Positions 22,838-34,555 of a stretch of DNA of 64,000 nucleotides are shown here, piece after piece. Position numbers and translations under genes: made by a program. Every line of letters starts with the position of its first letter. The first letter of the stretch is position 1. Source of the stretch: Ceratopteris richardii (lineage: Eukaryota > Streptophyta > Polypodiopsida > Polypodiales > Pteridaceae); assembly GCA_020310875.1 (NCBI GenBank), contig CM035407.1, positions 218,177,145-218,241,144 of the forward strand. The letters are read 5' to 3'. A model generated the notes under the pieces. It was not told the origin of the DNA, made no database searches, and saw nothing but the letters and a program-made list of their open reading frames with translations.

Positions 22838-23620
22838 GTGTTCTCAAGCTCATTCACAAAGAAGGAAGCAAAAATAGAATTGAAAATTGGCAGTCAATTA
22901 CAATGTTGCAAATTAGTTACAAGATATTGGCAAAGGCAATTGCAAATCATATTACTTGTCACATTCAAGAGTGGGTCAATGAGGATAAAAAAGGGTTCAT
23001 TAAGGGGAGCTCCATACTTGAGGCTATCATTGATGTTTGCGAAGGTCTGGTTTTTGCTGAGGAATCAACGTAAGATGTCCTCTTCTTTAAGATTGACTTC
23101 AACAAAGCATATGACAGACTCGAGTGGGACTTCATTCTCCAATCATCGAAAGACATGGGCTTTGGCCGGAAATTCAATGCTTATGTCTAATCTGCTCCAA
23201 ACTGCAATTGCTCAAATAAACATCAATGGTCCACTCTCTAAAGTGATTATATTAAAATGATATATCAGACAAGGGTGCCTATTAGCACCTTTTCTCTTTG
23301 CTATTGCACCCAATGGTCTTAGCTGCCTTGTTAACCATCAAGCTCACTTAGGTCATGTTCAGGGCCTTAGTCTATCTCTTAATCAAGATCAAATGATCAT
23401 GAGAATTTTTGCCGATGATACTAGTGTATTTGTGCATAATGACATGTTTAGTATTGAAACTTTTTGGAGTTTAATGGATGCTTAACATGCTTTTGTGGTA
23501 GTCATTAGGCGTCCATCTCAATTGCTTATTGACCATAGCTGTCAGTTGATCCCTAGTGGTCAAATCTTTTGCTTCTTAGGTATTCCAATGGGATTTGATG
23601 TTTTGATGGGGTAGTGATTG
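22838..23620 (+). pseudogene. LINE ORF2, reverse transcriptase
   Basis: Copies LINE RNA at the nicked target. Motifs in order: LIHKEGSKNRIENWQSITML with QISYKILAKAIANHI, then NEDKKGFIKGSSILEAI, then FFKIDFNKAYDRLEWDF (first catalytic Asp). Further on comes MRIFADDTSVFVHN (the FADD active site at 23407-23418). The frame carries in-frame stops (for example after FAEEST at 23071) and frame changes, so it is dead. It continues the sequence interrupted at 20440. Confidence 0.88.
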
Positions 23621-24915
23621 AATTGGTCTTCTCTAAGCTTAAGAGTAAGCTGACGTACCAGAAGATACGCAGATTAATCTGGCTAGATGTGCTATGGAGA
23701 TTAACAAATTCATTCTCTCCTCGAGGGTTTACTTTCTCTCCTACTAGAGACCAAAAGACCAAGAGGTCTTCAAGCTGGAGTGAATTTGAAGGAACTTCCT
23801 TTGCAGGACTGACCCTAATAGAAGGGGTATCCCCAAAATTTAATGGATTGTTTGCATTAGCCAAAAGGATCAAGGTGGTGTGGGAATTCTAGACATCGAA
23901 GGAATGGCCAATAAGTTAGCAAGAAAATGGGTTATTAAAGTGTGGAGCAATAGTGATGCCTCTTGGGCCAAGCTTGTTTTTAGAAATAGGAGTGCTCTTA
24001 AGCTTGTGGATCTTCCAGGGTGGAAGGGTCTTGAAATTCTCCCCATTTTTGGTAACTCCTAGAGGCTCAATCTTGATTTTTTCTCTATGGAAGAGTTGGA
24101 ATAAGGTTAAATGGTCTATCAGAATCAATGAAGATTGGAAATGGGCAGCCGATATTAGATATAATGATTTGATCTAGTTCCCTATCAAGGGCATTAGAAG
24201 TGTGGAGTCTTGGAACCTCCAAAAGGTACAAAATCTTTGGAAAAAGGGCTTCCACTTGTGGAAACACCTCTAGAACCATGAGACTTGTTAGTGGATTAGA
24301 TTCAAACACATTGATTCAATCAAAAGAGTGGACTATGAAGAACAATGTGTATTGTAGAGTAGATTCAATGCTTGGGAGTGCTTGAGGAGTTGCCTCCTCA
24401 TTAGTGAGGACTCTTCTCACCCTGAGGGTTTGAGATGGCACAATGGAAATAGCCTTGAAAAAAAATTCGAGATTTAAGAAGGATGCAGAATTGCATGTCA
24501 TGCGCAATAAGAAGTGGTGTCTGGATTGGTTTTGCTGGAGGTGGGGCTTTAAGTTCCAATTCCTTTGGAACCCCTCATTGAGATTAAAAAGTCTATGGTT
24601 ATGTGGCAAATCCTACACCATGGAGTTTGGACCAATGTAAAAGCTAACAAAATTTTTGGGTCCCCACGTGGTGCAATGGATGCCTTTATGGAATGGAAAA
24701 CTTGGGATACCTGTTTTGTTCATGCCCCAAATCAGTATCCCTCTAGTAGACCCTTGAGAGAATCATTCTGTTATAGGGATAAATCAACTCGAAGGAGGCT
24801 TTGTTGGGTTAGGCAATCAGATGTTCCTCAGCATTGTTCAATGTTATAAGAGAAGAGTCTCTATGGAAAATATGGAAAGAGAGGTATGCAACCAACCTTG
24901 GAAGCCCCCTAAAGA
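23620..24915 (+). pseudogene. LINE ORF2, C-terminal region
   Basis: RT thumb and C-terminal part. WLDVLWRLTNSFSPRGFTFS and GGVGILDIEGMANKLARKW-like pieces precede a segment around 24565-24720 with KSMVMWQILHHGVWTNVKA. This resembles the plant L1 'VW..LHHGVFTN.K...' region upstream of the C-terminal zinc finger. A last piece, ESLWKIWKERY, lies at about 24856-24888. Several frame changes are present. Confidence 0.75.
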
Positions 24916-24917
24916 AT

Positions 24918-25498
24918 GGTAACACACACATATGCACATAGTCTTACACATACACATGCACATACATACATATACAAACACATACATATGAACATACACA
25001 CACATATGCACATACACTTACACATACACATGCACATACATACATATACACACACATACACATACACATGCACATACACACATATGCACATAAATTTACA
25101 CATAGACATGCACATACATACATATACACACTCATACACATACACATATACACACACATTTACATGCATATATACCTACACATACACATACACACACATA
25201 CATACACTTATACACATACACATACACATGCACATACACACATATAGACACACACATGCACATACATATGCACATACACACATATTCACATATACACATA
25301 CACATACACATACATGCATGCATATGCATAAAACATATCTACATGCACATATGTACACTCACAGATACACACATATACATGCATATGGACACACTTACAC
25401 AAATATATTTATAGACCTACATGTGCATACATACATTTTAAACACACACAACTACACACACATACATACATATATACACACAAACACACATATAATAT
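24918..25498. repeat. CA-rich microsatellite (ACACAT/ACATAC)n
   Basis: About 580 bp of imperfect acacat, acatac and tgcaca units with scattered interruptions. Long apparent frames in it (for example 24916-25500) are only repeat translation. Confidence 0.95.
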
Positions 25499-25683
25499 GA
25501 ATGGATTATATAATTAAAGTAATAAATCTCATGTTAAATATAAACACTATTAAAAATCATTAGAACATGGATTTGCATTACTTAGTATCATAGATGCAAT
25601 TCAAAACATAAATGGAATGAGAAAATATATAGATATAAAAAAAATATGTATACCAATGTAAAATATATATCCAATGTAATATA
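25499..25683. other. AT-rich spacer
   Basis: No gene or repeat recognised between the microsatellite and the exon-like segments. Confidence 0.6.
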
Positions 25684-26219
25684 TCAATCGTCTTGATCAT
25701 GATCATCCACATCATCATGTAAGTCCTCATCATCATGATCATCCACATGATCTGATGTATCTATAGTGGCATCATGGGTAGAGGTGTGAGAACTTTGTGA
25801 CGATTGATCTAATCCCACCTGTGTTTGTCTCTCCACCTCATCAATATCTACCTCTCCATAATACCCCTGTATTACATATAACAAACATAAATAAATAAAA
25901 AAATATAAAACATCAATAAAAATAAAATAATTATATGAAATTTAATAATACTCACAAAAGCATTTGGATGATCTCGTATGTAGTCACTCAGACGTCGATA
26001 TCCAAAATGTGTAGCAAAATCGAATTCCTTTTTTGTCAGATATCGACCATAATCCTTTCGCTGCATTGAAATAATTGAAAAAAGATTAATGATTAGTGTT
26101 TTTACTAAGATAAAAAATATAGTTTTAATAATACATATACTTACAAATGTAGCTACAAAACCATGATGGCCCATTTTGCCTAAGTTTGATGTATGACCTA
26201 ACTCAACTCTCTTCTTTGT
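25684..26219 (-). CDS. Unidentified spliced gene fragment, three phase-0 exons
   Basis: Three open segments on the minus strand join in one frame with good splice signals. Exon A (26145-26219 at least) includes LGHTSNLGKMGHHGFVATF and ends at GTAAGT. An 84-bp intron (26061-26144) ends ATGCAG. Exon B (25956-26060, 35 codons) reads RKDYGRYLTKKEFDF then RRLSDYIRDHPNAF and ends at GTGAGT. An 89-bp intron (25867-25955) ends ATACAG. Exon C (25684-25866) starts GYYGEVDIDEVERQTQVG and ends in an Asp/His-rich acidic tail with a stop. Both introns fall between codons. The 5' end is not found, as a stop lies shortly upstream of exon A in frame. I recognise no family. It could be a piece of a host gene or of a DNA transposon gene. 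Confidence 0.45.
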
Positions 26220-26504
26220 AGCAGCATGTGTTTATTTAGCGAAACAAAAATACATAGATTAAATGTAAAAAATTATAAAAAAGATGAGAATTGTAAGTCA
26301 CAGTAATATAAACAGTCAATTTGTATACCTTCTATTGAGAAAATGATTTCTGAAGATGTAGCTATTTGCAAAAAAAGTGCCACGTCTCAGGTGGTATGTT
26401 AGGTCTTCTCTTATTTTTTTTTTACATACAATATCTCTTGTTATTTTAATATCAAAGAAAAAAAGGATCAGAATATAAAAAAACTTTAAATTTATAAACA
26501 TGCA
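26220..26504. other. AT-rich spacer
   Basis: No recognisable gene. It may hold the missing upstream exon of the spliced fragment, but no good exon was found. Confidence 0.5.
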
Positions 26505-27256
26505 TAAGCATACACACATACATGCACTTACACATACATACTTACACTTACACATACATACACATACAAACACATATACATAAACACACATACATATTAA
26601 ATACATACCCTCACACATACATACACACACATACACACATAAATGCATACACATACACGTATAGATACCCTTACATATACATACATACATACACTTACAT
26701 ATACATAAATACACACACACATAGATGCATACACATACACATGCATACACTTACACATGCATACACTTACACATATATTATTACATATATACCCACACAT
26801 ACACATACATACACATACATACACACACATACATGCATACACATACACATATACATACACCTACACATACATACACTTACACATATAGACATACACACAC
26901 ATACACATACCCACACATACATACATACTAAATACATGCACACATACACATACACACGTACACACAAATACACATACACCTATACATACACTTGCACATA
27001 CATACACATACATACATACACACACATAGACATGTCCACACACACACATACATGCATACACATACAAATATACATACACTTACACATACATACATACACA
27101 CACATATACATACACACACATACATACATACGCATACATACATATATACATATATACGTACATACATAAATACATACATACATACATATATACATACATA
27201 CATATACATACATACATACATACATACATACATACATACATACATACATACATACA

Positions 27257-27288
<32 letters not shown>

Positions 27289-27343
27289 CATTCACTTACA
27301 CATACATACATACATACACATACCCACACACACACACACATAC
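26505..27343. repeat. CA- and TACA-rich microsatellite
   Basis: About 840 bp of acatac/acacat units, ending in a clean (ACAT)n run at about 27207-27285. Same motif family as 24918-25498. Confidence 0.95.
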
Positions 27344-27352
27344 ATGCAGGAC

Positions 27353-28650
27353 GCCCATGTTAAATTCTTTGAGTTTCAAATTTCTAATGAGTTAGTAACA
27401 CTCATGAAGGGCAAGTATCAAGAGGATACCAGTTGTAATGAAGCCTGGAAGAAGGTTTCAACTCCAAACACAAACTTATCAAATGAAGATAAGTTTAAAC
27501 ATTACAGTATTCAAGATGAATATCTGTTATATAAAGGAAAGATTTGTGTCCCTTGTGATTCCGAACTTAGAAAGAAAGTTTTGTTTGAATGTCATGATGC
27601 CCCAAGTGCTGGACATCCTGGAATCAACAAAACTTATGAATTAATAAAAAGGCAATTCTACTAGCTAGTATACATAAAGATGTACATAATTATGTACTTA
27701 GATGCACCAAGTGCCAAGTTAACAAAGCTGAAAAGCTTAAGATAGGGGGTTTGTTGCATCCCTTAGAAATTCCAAATGGAAAATGGGAGAGTATTTCCTT
27801 GGATTTCATTACAGGCTTGCGACGTACCCCTAAAGGCCATGATGCCGTTTGGGTCATAGTTGATCGATTGACCAAAATGGCTCGTTTCATACCTACTCAA
27901 ACTACAGTAAAAACTCCAGAATTAGCTAAATTATTCATAGAACAACTGTATAGACTCTATGGAGTACCTCAAGACATAGTGTCTGATAGAGATAGAAAAT
28001 GCACTAGTCATTTCTGGAGAGCTGTATTCAGTAGATTAGAAACTAAGCTAAACATGAGTACTGCTGAACATCCACAAATGGATGGTCAAACTGAAAGAAT
28101 CAATTGAATAATTGAGGATATGTTACAAGCATACATATCTTCTACCCAAACTAACTAGGAAGACTATCTACCGATAGTAGAATTTGCCTATAATAGTGCA
28201 AAGCATTCTGCAATGGAATATAGTCCTTTTATGTTAATTTATGGATTTCAACCAAGAGCACCTTATGCAGTTGAACTACAAAACGAAAAAGTCCAAGCAA
28301 CTAAAGATCTCTTAGAAGACATGAACTTTAAGCTAAAACTAGCCAAGGAAAACCTGAGGAAAGCCGAGGATAGAGCTAAATCTTTTAGCGACCCAAAAAG
28401 GCGAGATATTTCCTTTCAGGTTGATGAATTAATATATCTTAAAGTTCCTGAGAAATTTGAAACATTGAAAACAGGACCTTGTCCTAAACTCTCTCAGAGG
28501 TTCTGTGGCCCTTTTAAGGTTCTTGAAAGAATAGGGACTTTGGCTTACGAGTTAGAACTTCCAGAAGATTGTTTACTTCATCCAGTATTCCATGTAAGTA
28601 GATTAAAAAGAAAATTGGCTGAACAAGAAAATAATAAAATAGAGATTAAA
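27353..28650 (+). pseudogene. Gypsy chromovirus integrase fragment
   Basis: The pre-integrase zinc-binding region (SAGHPGINKTYELIKRQFY, then a CTKCQ-like pair) is followed by the core PLEIPNGKWESISLDFITGL, VWVIVDRLTKMARFIP, DIVSDRDRKCTSHFW and AEHPQMDGQTERIN. The C-terminal part has SPFMLIYGFQPRAP, then LSQRFCGPFKVLERIG and HPVFHVSRLKRKL. The start of pol is missing at the microsatellite edge. The chromodomain expected next is found at 46540-46740. Few breaks are seen in this part. Confidence 0.9.
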
Positions 28651-29495
28651 TTTATAATTTTATGATACACCATCCTCAAGGGATTTCATCTCGATATTTG
28701 TCCCTAGTAAACTTGCACATCGTCTTGATAGGCCAACCTACAAAGTCAAATAAAAGTGCATCAAGATTTTTTTTGAAATCATTTTTTGTTTTATTTCAAT
28801 GTTTTTCTTTTGAAGATTAAAATAAGCTTTAATATGCAAATGTGGGTTCTAAGCAAAATAAATAAAACTTTAAAGTACCTAAGTTATGATTGAAAACTCA
28901 TTCAGTCAACATACTACTATAAAAAACAAAGAAAACTACCCCTATGGAAATTGTTTGGACTTTCCAAAAACAATCTTCTTGATCGACTCATTTCAAAGTC
29001 AATTATCATTTTATATAAATGTTCTTATGCTTTGCTCCTATACACTTATCAGAAAATACTACTAGCTCCACTATTCCATAGATTTTCCTCGTGTAGTCTG
29101 CATATAATTCTTAGACATGGTTTCAAGATCATATCTAAGTCATGATTACTATTTTTTACCTTTGTCTTTCTTTTATTTTCTTCACTTCGTAGCAATCCTT
29201 AATGTACTACATCTTTATTTGTTCTTTACTTCTACTTTTTTGGGATGGAAGAAACCATCCTAAATTTTGGTACAAACTTGTATCCTCATAACTTTTTTGT
29301 TTAAGGGGAAGGGCTTAACCCCTAATGAGAGCTCAAGTTCTACACGCATGCACTAGAAGGAGTCAGGATTTCACTTCCTAAGTGTTTTAGAACGTCAAAA
29401 AACCTATCTATTTAAAACAAGGCCTTCATTCTACTAAGAGCTTCAAGTGAGAGTGTTCTATCTAGGTTTTCATAAGGACTATAGGATAGCATTTC
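28645..29495. repeat. Dispersed repeat P, copy 1
   Basis: Matches 53815-54640 in the same orientation. Shared blocks include gggatttcatct.ga, gtgcatcaagatt.ttt.aaatc, atcattttatataaatgttct, tgcactagaaggagt.aggat, ttcacttcctaagtg and ctactaagagcttcaagtg. No coding content. It abuts the chromovirus fragment on the left and Gypsy RNase H on the right, so it may be part of an LTR. Confidence 0.8.
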
Positions 29496-29499
29496 TCTT

Positions 29500-30990
29500 A
29501 TATCTTCCTTTGAAGAATATTATCACTTAGCACACATTGTGGATTCTTCACCTTACCTTTAGCATGTCTCCAAATAAAGCCAACCTTTAGGAACAAGTTG
29601 TAAAATGTTTGCTAGATGGATATAAGTTTATTTATGGGCCAATGCAAGAACGGTTTCAGTGAAATTAGATAGCTTCTTTTTCCATTCCCCATCATATTCA
29701 TTCTCATGAAATAACTCATAAACATAAACTACTGGATCATATCTCAACATATTTCCCTTTCTATCCCATCATCATCAAAATTTGCATCAAATTTTGCTCA
29801 TGAGAGCATGTCTGCTACAATATCTAACATTTAATCTATATGGACAAAAGTTGGATTAATAAGATTAACATATGAAATCCACCTAAGCATCACAATATCT
29901 AGAGAAGAAAATTTGCAATCATACCTATCAGAGAAAAATAATCAGTCTCAACAATAATATTAGCTCCTATGAAATGTTCTTTATCTAATTTTAAGATAGT
30001 TACCAAACCCCATAATTCTACCCCTCATCATCATCTTTGCCTATGACCTAAGCTATACCAATAGGACACATATAAATAGACAAAATAATAGGCTTTTTTA
30101 CTGAATGATCAACACACCTTAGAATTGGGGCCTCAATTAACACTTGCTTGACATTACGCATGGTTCTTGATTGTGTTTTGTCTATCCAAAGAAACTTGTT
30201 TTTCTTTCTAAGTGGATCATATAAAGGGATGAAAAAATGAGTAAAGTGAGGGATCCAAATAGCATAGAACACACAAGCTCCTAAGAGTCTGCTTACCTCA
30301 TTAACATTGTGATACACCTTAGAAATTCTGCTAATGGCCTAAACTTTTTATAGGTAAAGCCTCGGGCCATAATGTCCATATTGATGTACTACAATGGGAA
30401 CCTTCCTGACTCCAAAAATATATTTCTCTAGAGAAAACATTAGACCTACCTCTTCAATACTTAGACAATTCGAGATATGGTTGGTAACAAATTTCCTCAA
30501 ACTAGAAGTGTCGAAAGAATCATATTTCACTCTTTCCTCATAATGTTTTATCAAAATATCATCAATAAAAGGAATTCTCATAGCTAAAGATATAAACTCA
30601 TGTGGGAGATGATTCATGAAATTCATCATGTGAGCCACAAAAATCATCGTTTCATGTGGCAAGGTAAACACACATACAAGTCCCAATGGAATATTCATTG
30701 TAGTGATGTCTCGGCTCTCAATAGCTAGCTAAAACTAGCCATATCTTGAGTACAAATCACGCATTGAGTAAATGGAATGCCAAGTGAATGCTTCAACAAA
30801 ATCATCTACTATAGGTCCTATTCCTACATTTCTAATTATGACTTTGTTCACATGTTTCAAATCTCGGATGAAATGAAGTTTCCCATTCTCCTTTGGCACA
30901 GTGAACCATCTGTTTGAATATGGTGTTGAACATGGCTCCAATATTCTCATGGATATCTTTTCCTTTAACAGTCTCATCAATTTAGGTCAA
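29500..30990 (-). pseudogene. Old Gypsy reverse transcriptase and RNase H fragment
   Basis: Minus strand. The RT start shows CSTPYSNRWFTVPKENGKLHF then DLKHVNKVIIRNVGIGP and IYSMRDLYSRYG. The middle has MNIPLGLVCVFTLPHETM and MRIPFIDDILIKHYEE. The end has RLLGACVFYAIWIPHFTHFF and APILRCVDHSVKKPIILSIY. An RNase H-like tail with DIVMLRWISYVNLINPTFVH follows at about 29820-29900. Heavily broken; no integrase or clear LTR attached. Confidence 0.8.
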
Positions 30991-31391
30991 CGAGCTTTTG
31001 AGACTGCAATGGTTCATATATTCCATATAGTATGTGGTACTAGAAAGATGATCATGGAGAGAACTTGTTTCGAATTTTCGCATCATATTTCACATGGAAA
31101 AAGAGTGAATGTTTTCTCATGTTTCTTGATAACTTCAATGATTTTTCTCTTTCCTTTTCTGTAAGAAATGTTTTCTCACCAAAATTACTCTACTTAATAG
31201 TCTCTTGAATAAAGTGATGCCCTACCAGCTCTCATTTTCTCAGCATAGGGTCCTCAGACACTCTTTAAACTTTTCATAGCTTTTTCTTGTTAGTGGTTGG
31301 GCTATATTATTGATGTTTTTCTCAATAGTCTTATACTTCCTATTCATATTCACTTTATGCTCTTGCAAAAGTTAACAATTAAATAATATTC

Positions 31392-31840
31392 TTAAATAGA
31401 AATGAGCATAACGATTTCAAATCTTTTCTTTTTTTGAAGTTCTTGCTCAATCTCATCTAGAACAATAGAACTACATTCTAAATCAATTATCGTCTCAATT
31501 TGTTCATTAGGAAACATTAACCCTAGATCTTTGTATTGTTTTTCATATGTTTTTCTGAACTTATTTGTAATGTTTTGTTTTTGCAAATAATGTAACTTAA
31601 ATGTAGAAGAGTATACATAACAATTTTGAAAACTATGTACACAATCATGCCAGACATCAAACCATTTTCCATTGTTGTCTTGCTCAACAATGGATTCTAA
31701 CAAAAATTTTGATCAAAACGCATGCTATATTTCCTCCCTGATGCATAATCATTGCACGCTCGATAATAAGCATTTATGAGGGCTTTCATTAGATTTTTCC
31801 TATTTCTTGCATGATTAGGATAGATTGGTAGGAGTTGCAA
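31392..31840 (-). pseudogene. Unidentified protein-like segment upstream of the Gypsy RT
   Basis: Two overlapping minus-strand frames with protein-like composition: HARNRKNLMKALINAYYRAC, then FDVWHDCVHSFQNCYVYSS and YEKQYKDLGLMFPNEQIETI. It lies upstream of the RT at 29500-30990 in that element's direction, so a gag/protease-region origin is possible. I do not recognise a domain. Confidence 0.35.
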
Positions 31841-31845
31841 GGGAT

Positions 31846-32073
31846 TGTTGATATATTTAGGTAGTGATGTGCGTGAGCACACTAGGATCGTCGGGACACT
31901 TTTTTCCCTCTTTAGGAGGTTTTTTCCCCCCGGGTTGTATATATGCCTATTACCCTAAGAGGTTACTTATCTTTGTACATTCTAATGGTAATACATTCAG
32001 TATTATGTGTTGTGATCCAAGCTTCTTCTTCTTCCTTGTGTTGTTCGTGTGCTTCTGAAGACCTTGAACTCCA
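31846..32073 (+). repeat. 5' LTR of the family-B Copia fragment
   Basis: 228 bp, TGTTGATATATTTAGG to TTGAACTCCA. It matches 58951-59161 including cacttttttccctctttagg and ttatctttgtacattct. Confidence 0.88.
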
Positions 32074-32078
32074 AGAAT

Positions 32079-32090
32079 TGGTATCAGAGC
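32079..32090 (+). promoter_or_regulatory. Primer binding site for initiator tRNA-Met
   Basis: TGGTATCAGAGC, five bases downstream of the LTR end. Confidence 0.9.
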
Positions 32091-32430
32091 AGGTCACCTC
32101 TTTATCTATGGCATTATCAACACACCTCTAGACACAATCTCACAATTGCACAAAATTTGGTGAGCATACTCAAGGTGAATAGGAGATCAAAACCGCTCAC
32201 TTTGTGGTTCAAAAATCACAATATGAGATTGTTTCGGCCTCCGAAAGCACTATCACAATGCTTGTATACACAATTTTTTCTTTAAGTGCCAAAGATATAT
32301 ACACATTTTAGTTCACTAGTATAAGTGGCTCAGAGTCTGCTACACGTTTAGCGGAACTTATCAGGGTACTTTTGTTCAACTTTTTCAGATACAGTCAGTT
32401 TTCTGCATTAGGGTATTTTAGTCAGTGGCC

Positions 32431-33130
32431 ATGGCTGAAAGTAGTGATGTGTTCCATACATTGGTTGCTAAGCATAAGTTGGATGATACCAATCACCCAT
32501 TGTTGGTTATATGATGCATCATGTATTGGTTGCAAAAGGATAGTGGAATATTGTGTAGCGTGTTGAAAAACATCCTATTTCACTTGCAAACACACTTGCT
32601 GAAGGTGATGAAAATGGAATTGAAGATGGTGTTATTCTTCATGTTCCTGTTTGTGTTGTAGTTCCTACTGTACCTACTGCAGAGAAATTTTTTTGGGATG
32701 GCAGAGATGCTTAGGCACATGTATTGATAGCCTTTTCTTTCAAATATGCCATTATTCCTCACATTCACTCTTGTAGAATAGTTAAAGATGCTTGGGATAC
32801 ACTTACCACTTTATACCAGGCAAGGAATGAGGCTCCTGTTGGATACCTCCGAAAACGGTTGGAGAATGAGCACATGAATGAAGGTGATTCCCTGGATAGT
32901 TTTTTGACAAGGATTAAAGATTTGAAAGAATAGCTGATTTTTACTTATGAATTCTTGCATGACAATTCACTTGTGCAGAATGTGAGTCTGAATGGTCTTC
33001 CAGATTCATATCAGAGTTTTGCTTTTATTTTTTGTTTGATGAATAAAGGCAATCCGAATGCTTAACATTTGAGGAGTTAGTCTATATTTTGTTAAAGGAA
33101 GATCATTCTAGGCAAAACAGTTCCATTATG
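32431..33130 (+). pseudogene. Family-B Copia gag
   Basis: Starts MAESSDVFHTLVAKHKLDDTN. The middle shows IIPHIHSCRIVKDAWDTLTT and LRKRLENEHMNEGDSLDSF, typical of the UBN2 gag domain. Its copy at 57056-57720 is better preserved. Fossil. Confidence 0.82.
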
Positions 33131-33259
33131 CGTGTTGTAGATCATGCTTTCCTAGCTAGTCAAAAGGGCAAAGGTAAATGGAGCTCTTGTACTAGTAAGT
33201 AGAAATCTACTAATTCTCTACAATTGAAGAAGGATGACAAAGAAGAGAAGAAAATAGAA

Positions 33260-34010
33260 AAGCAGAAATTGTTTTGCAAATATTGTAAAGGAAATGATCA
33301 TGTAATAAAGAGCTATCCAAAACTCACTTCTAAAGAGGCAAGGAAGAAAGAGGTTGGAATGGTTGTTGCAGAGGCAATCTGCTAATCTTATGCAAAATGA
33401 AGAATGGGCATTTACCATTGTTTGCAATTATGACCCATCTTCTCATGAATAGTGTATGTCTATAGAAGACTTAGATGTTTGGTACTTTGATAGTGCGATG
33501 TCCAAACATATTACCTCACAGCATAGTTTCTTCGCTTCACTCGAGCCTGCCCCTATAGGGAATATTGTCACATGCACCAATAACTCCTCTTATCATATTA
33601 TGGGAGTTGGTAAGATCATTCTCACTATTACATATGGTATTTGTTTTACATTGTCAAATTCTTTATTTATGCCAGGGATCAAGAAAAATTGGTTATCATT
33701 TTCAGCATTAGACAAGATTGGCTTGGTTGTGAAATGTTTTGATGGCAGATGTATAGTTCATGATCTACCAAATGGCGATATCATTATTGCTTCTCACATT
33801 TTATGTTGTGGGTTGTATAAGCCCATAGGCTATGAAAAATATGTGAATTATTCAACATGTGTAACACATGATTCTCAAGCGTCAGATGCAAAGCTTTGGC
33901 ATGCATGCTTTGGTCATCCAAATTTTACTAGTTTGCTATGCCTCCAAAAATCTAAAATGGTATCCTCTCTGCTGAAACTTGAGCCACCTGGTAAACCTGT
34001 TTGTGAATGC
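33260..34010 (+). pseudogene. Family-B Copia zinc knuckle, protease and GAG-pre-integrase
   Basis: FCKYCKGNDH marks the CCHC knuckle. Then YFDSAMSKHIT replaces the usual DSGAS protease motif, followed by MPGIKKNWLSFSALDKIGLV and KLWHACFGHPNFTSLLCLQK of the pre-integrase finger. Fossil. Confidence 0.78.
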
Positions 34011-34059
34011 TAGGCACCGTTGCTCATTCCCAAAAGATGGTTCAATTTAAGCTACTCAA

Positions 34060-34553
34060 AAATTGTAACTTGTTCATAGTGATGTCTGTGGTCCTATGCA
34101 GAAACCTTCTTTTGGAAACTATCTTTACTTCTTGACTTTCATCGATGATTTTTCTAGGCATGCATGGGTATATCCATCAAAAGAAAACTTGAAAGCATTT
34201 ATGCGCTTCAAACAATTTTTTATTTTGGCTAAAAATCTATCAACATGTTAAATGGGCACCCTCCATTCTGATCGAGGGGGGAATATGTCTTATAATTTTA
34301 ATGCATTTTTGGTTGAACATGGGATAAAACATCAATGTACAATGTCATATACACCTCAACGGAATGGAGTTGCTAAACGGAAAAACAGGTCACTCATAGA
34401 GATGGCAAGGTGTATGGTGAAGAGTCAGGCTTTACCACATATTTTCTGGTTGGAGGCTATCATATGTGCAGCATATGTACTTAATAGGTGTCCCACTAAA
34501 GCATTGCAATCTATCACTCCATATGAAGCTAGGCATGGTTGTACGCTGTTGTG
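34060..34553 (+). pseudogene. Family-B Copia integrase, partial
   Basis: HSDVCGPMQKPSFGNYLYF and FIDDFSRHAWVY are followed by LHSDRGGNMSYNFNAFLVEH and YTPQRNGVAKRKNRSLIEM, then ITPYEARHG. The fragment ends here. Fossil. Confidence 0.82.
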
Positions 34554-34555
34554 AA

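Larger units (their letters stand above)
17650..24915 (+). mobile_element. Plant LINE (L1-type) with ORF1 and ORF2, broken
   Basis: An ORF1 with zinc knuckles is followed by an ORF2 with apurinic endonuclease, reverse transcriptase and the C-terminal region, all on the plus strand. Many in-frame stops show it is dead. ORF2 is split by a 2.4-kb LTR-like element at 20441-22837. The 3' end runs into a CA-rich microsatellite without a visible poly-A tail. Confidence 0.9.
31846..34553 (+). mobile_element. Ty1/copia element, 5' fragment with LTR (family B)
   Basis: A 5' LTR, primer site, gag, protease, GAG-pre-integrase and integrase are present on the plus strand; RT, RNase H and 3' LTR are absent. 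The LTR matches 58951-59161, and the coding parts match 57020-59161, so both are one family. Broken, with roughly five or more breaks. Confidence 0.88.

Noticed and set aside
24916-25500. Long open frames of His/Thr/Tyr or Cys/Val/Met repeats
   Set aside because: They are translations of the CA-rich microsatellite on both strands; the same holds for frames in 26505-27343.
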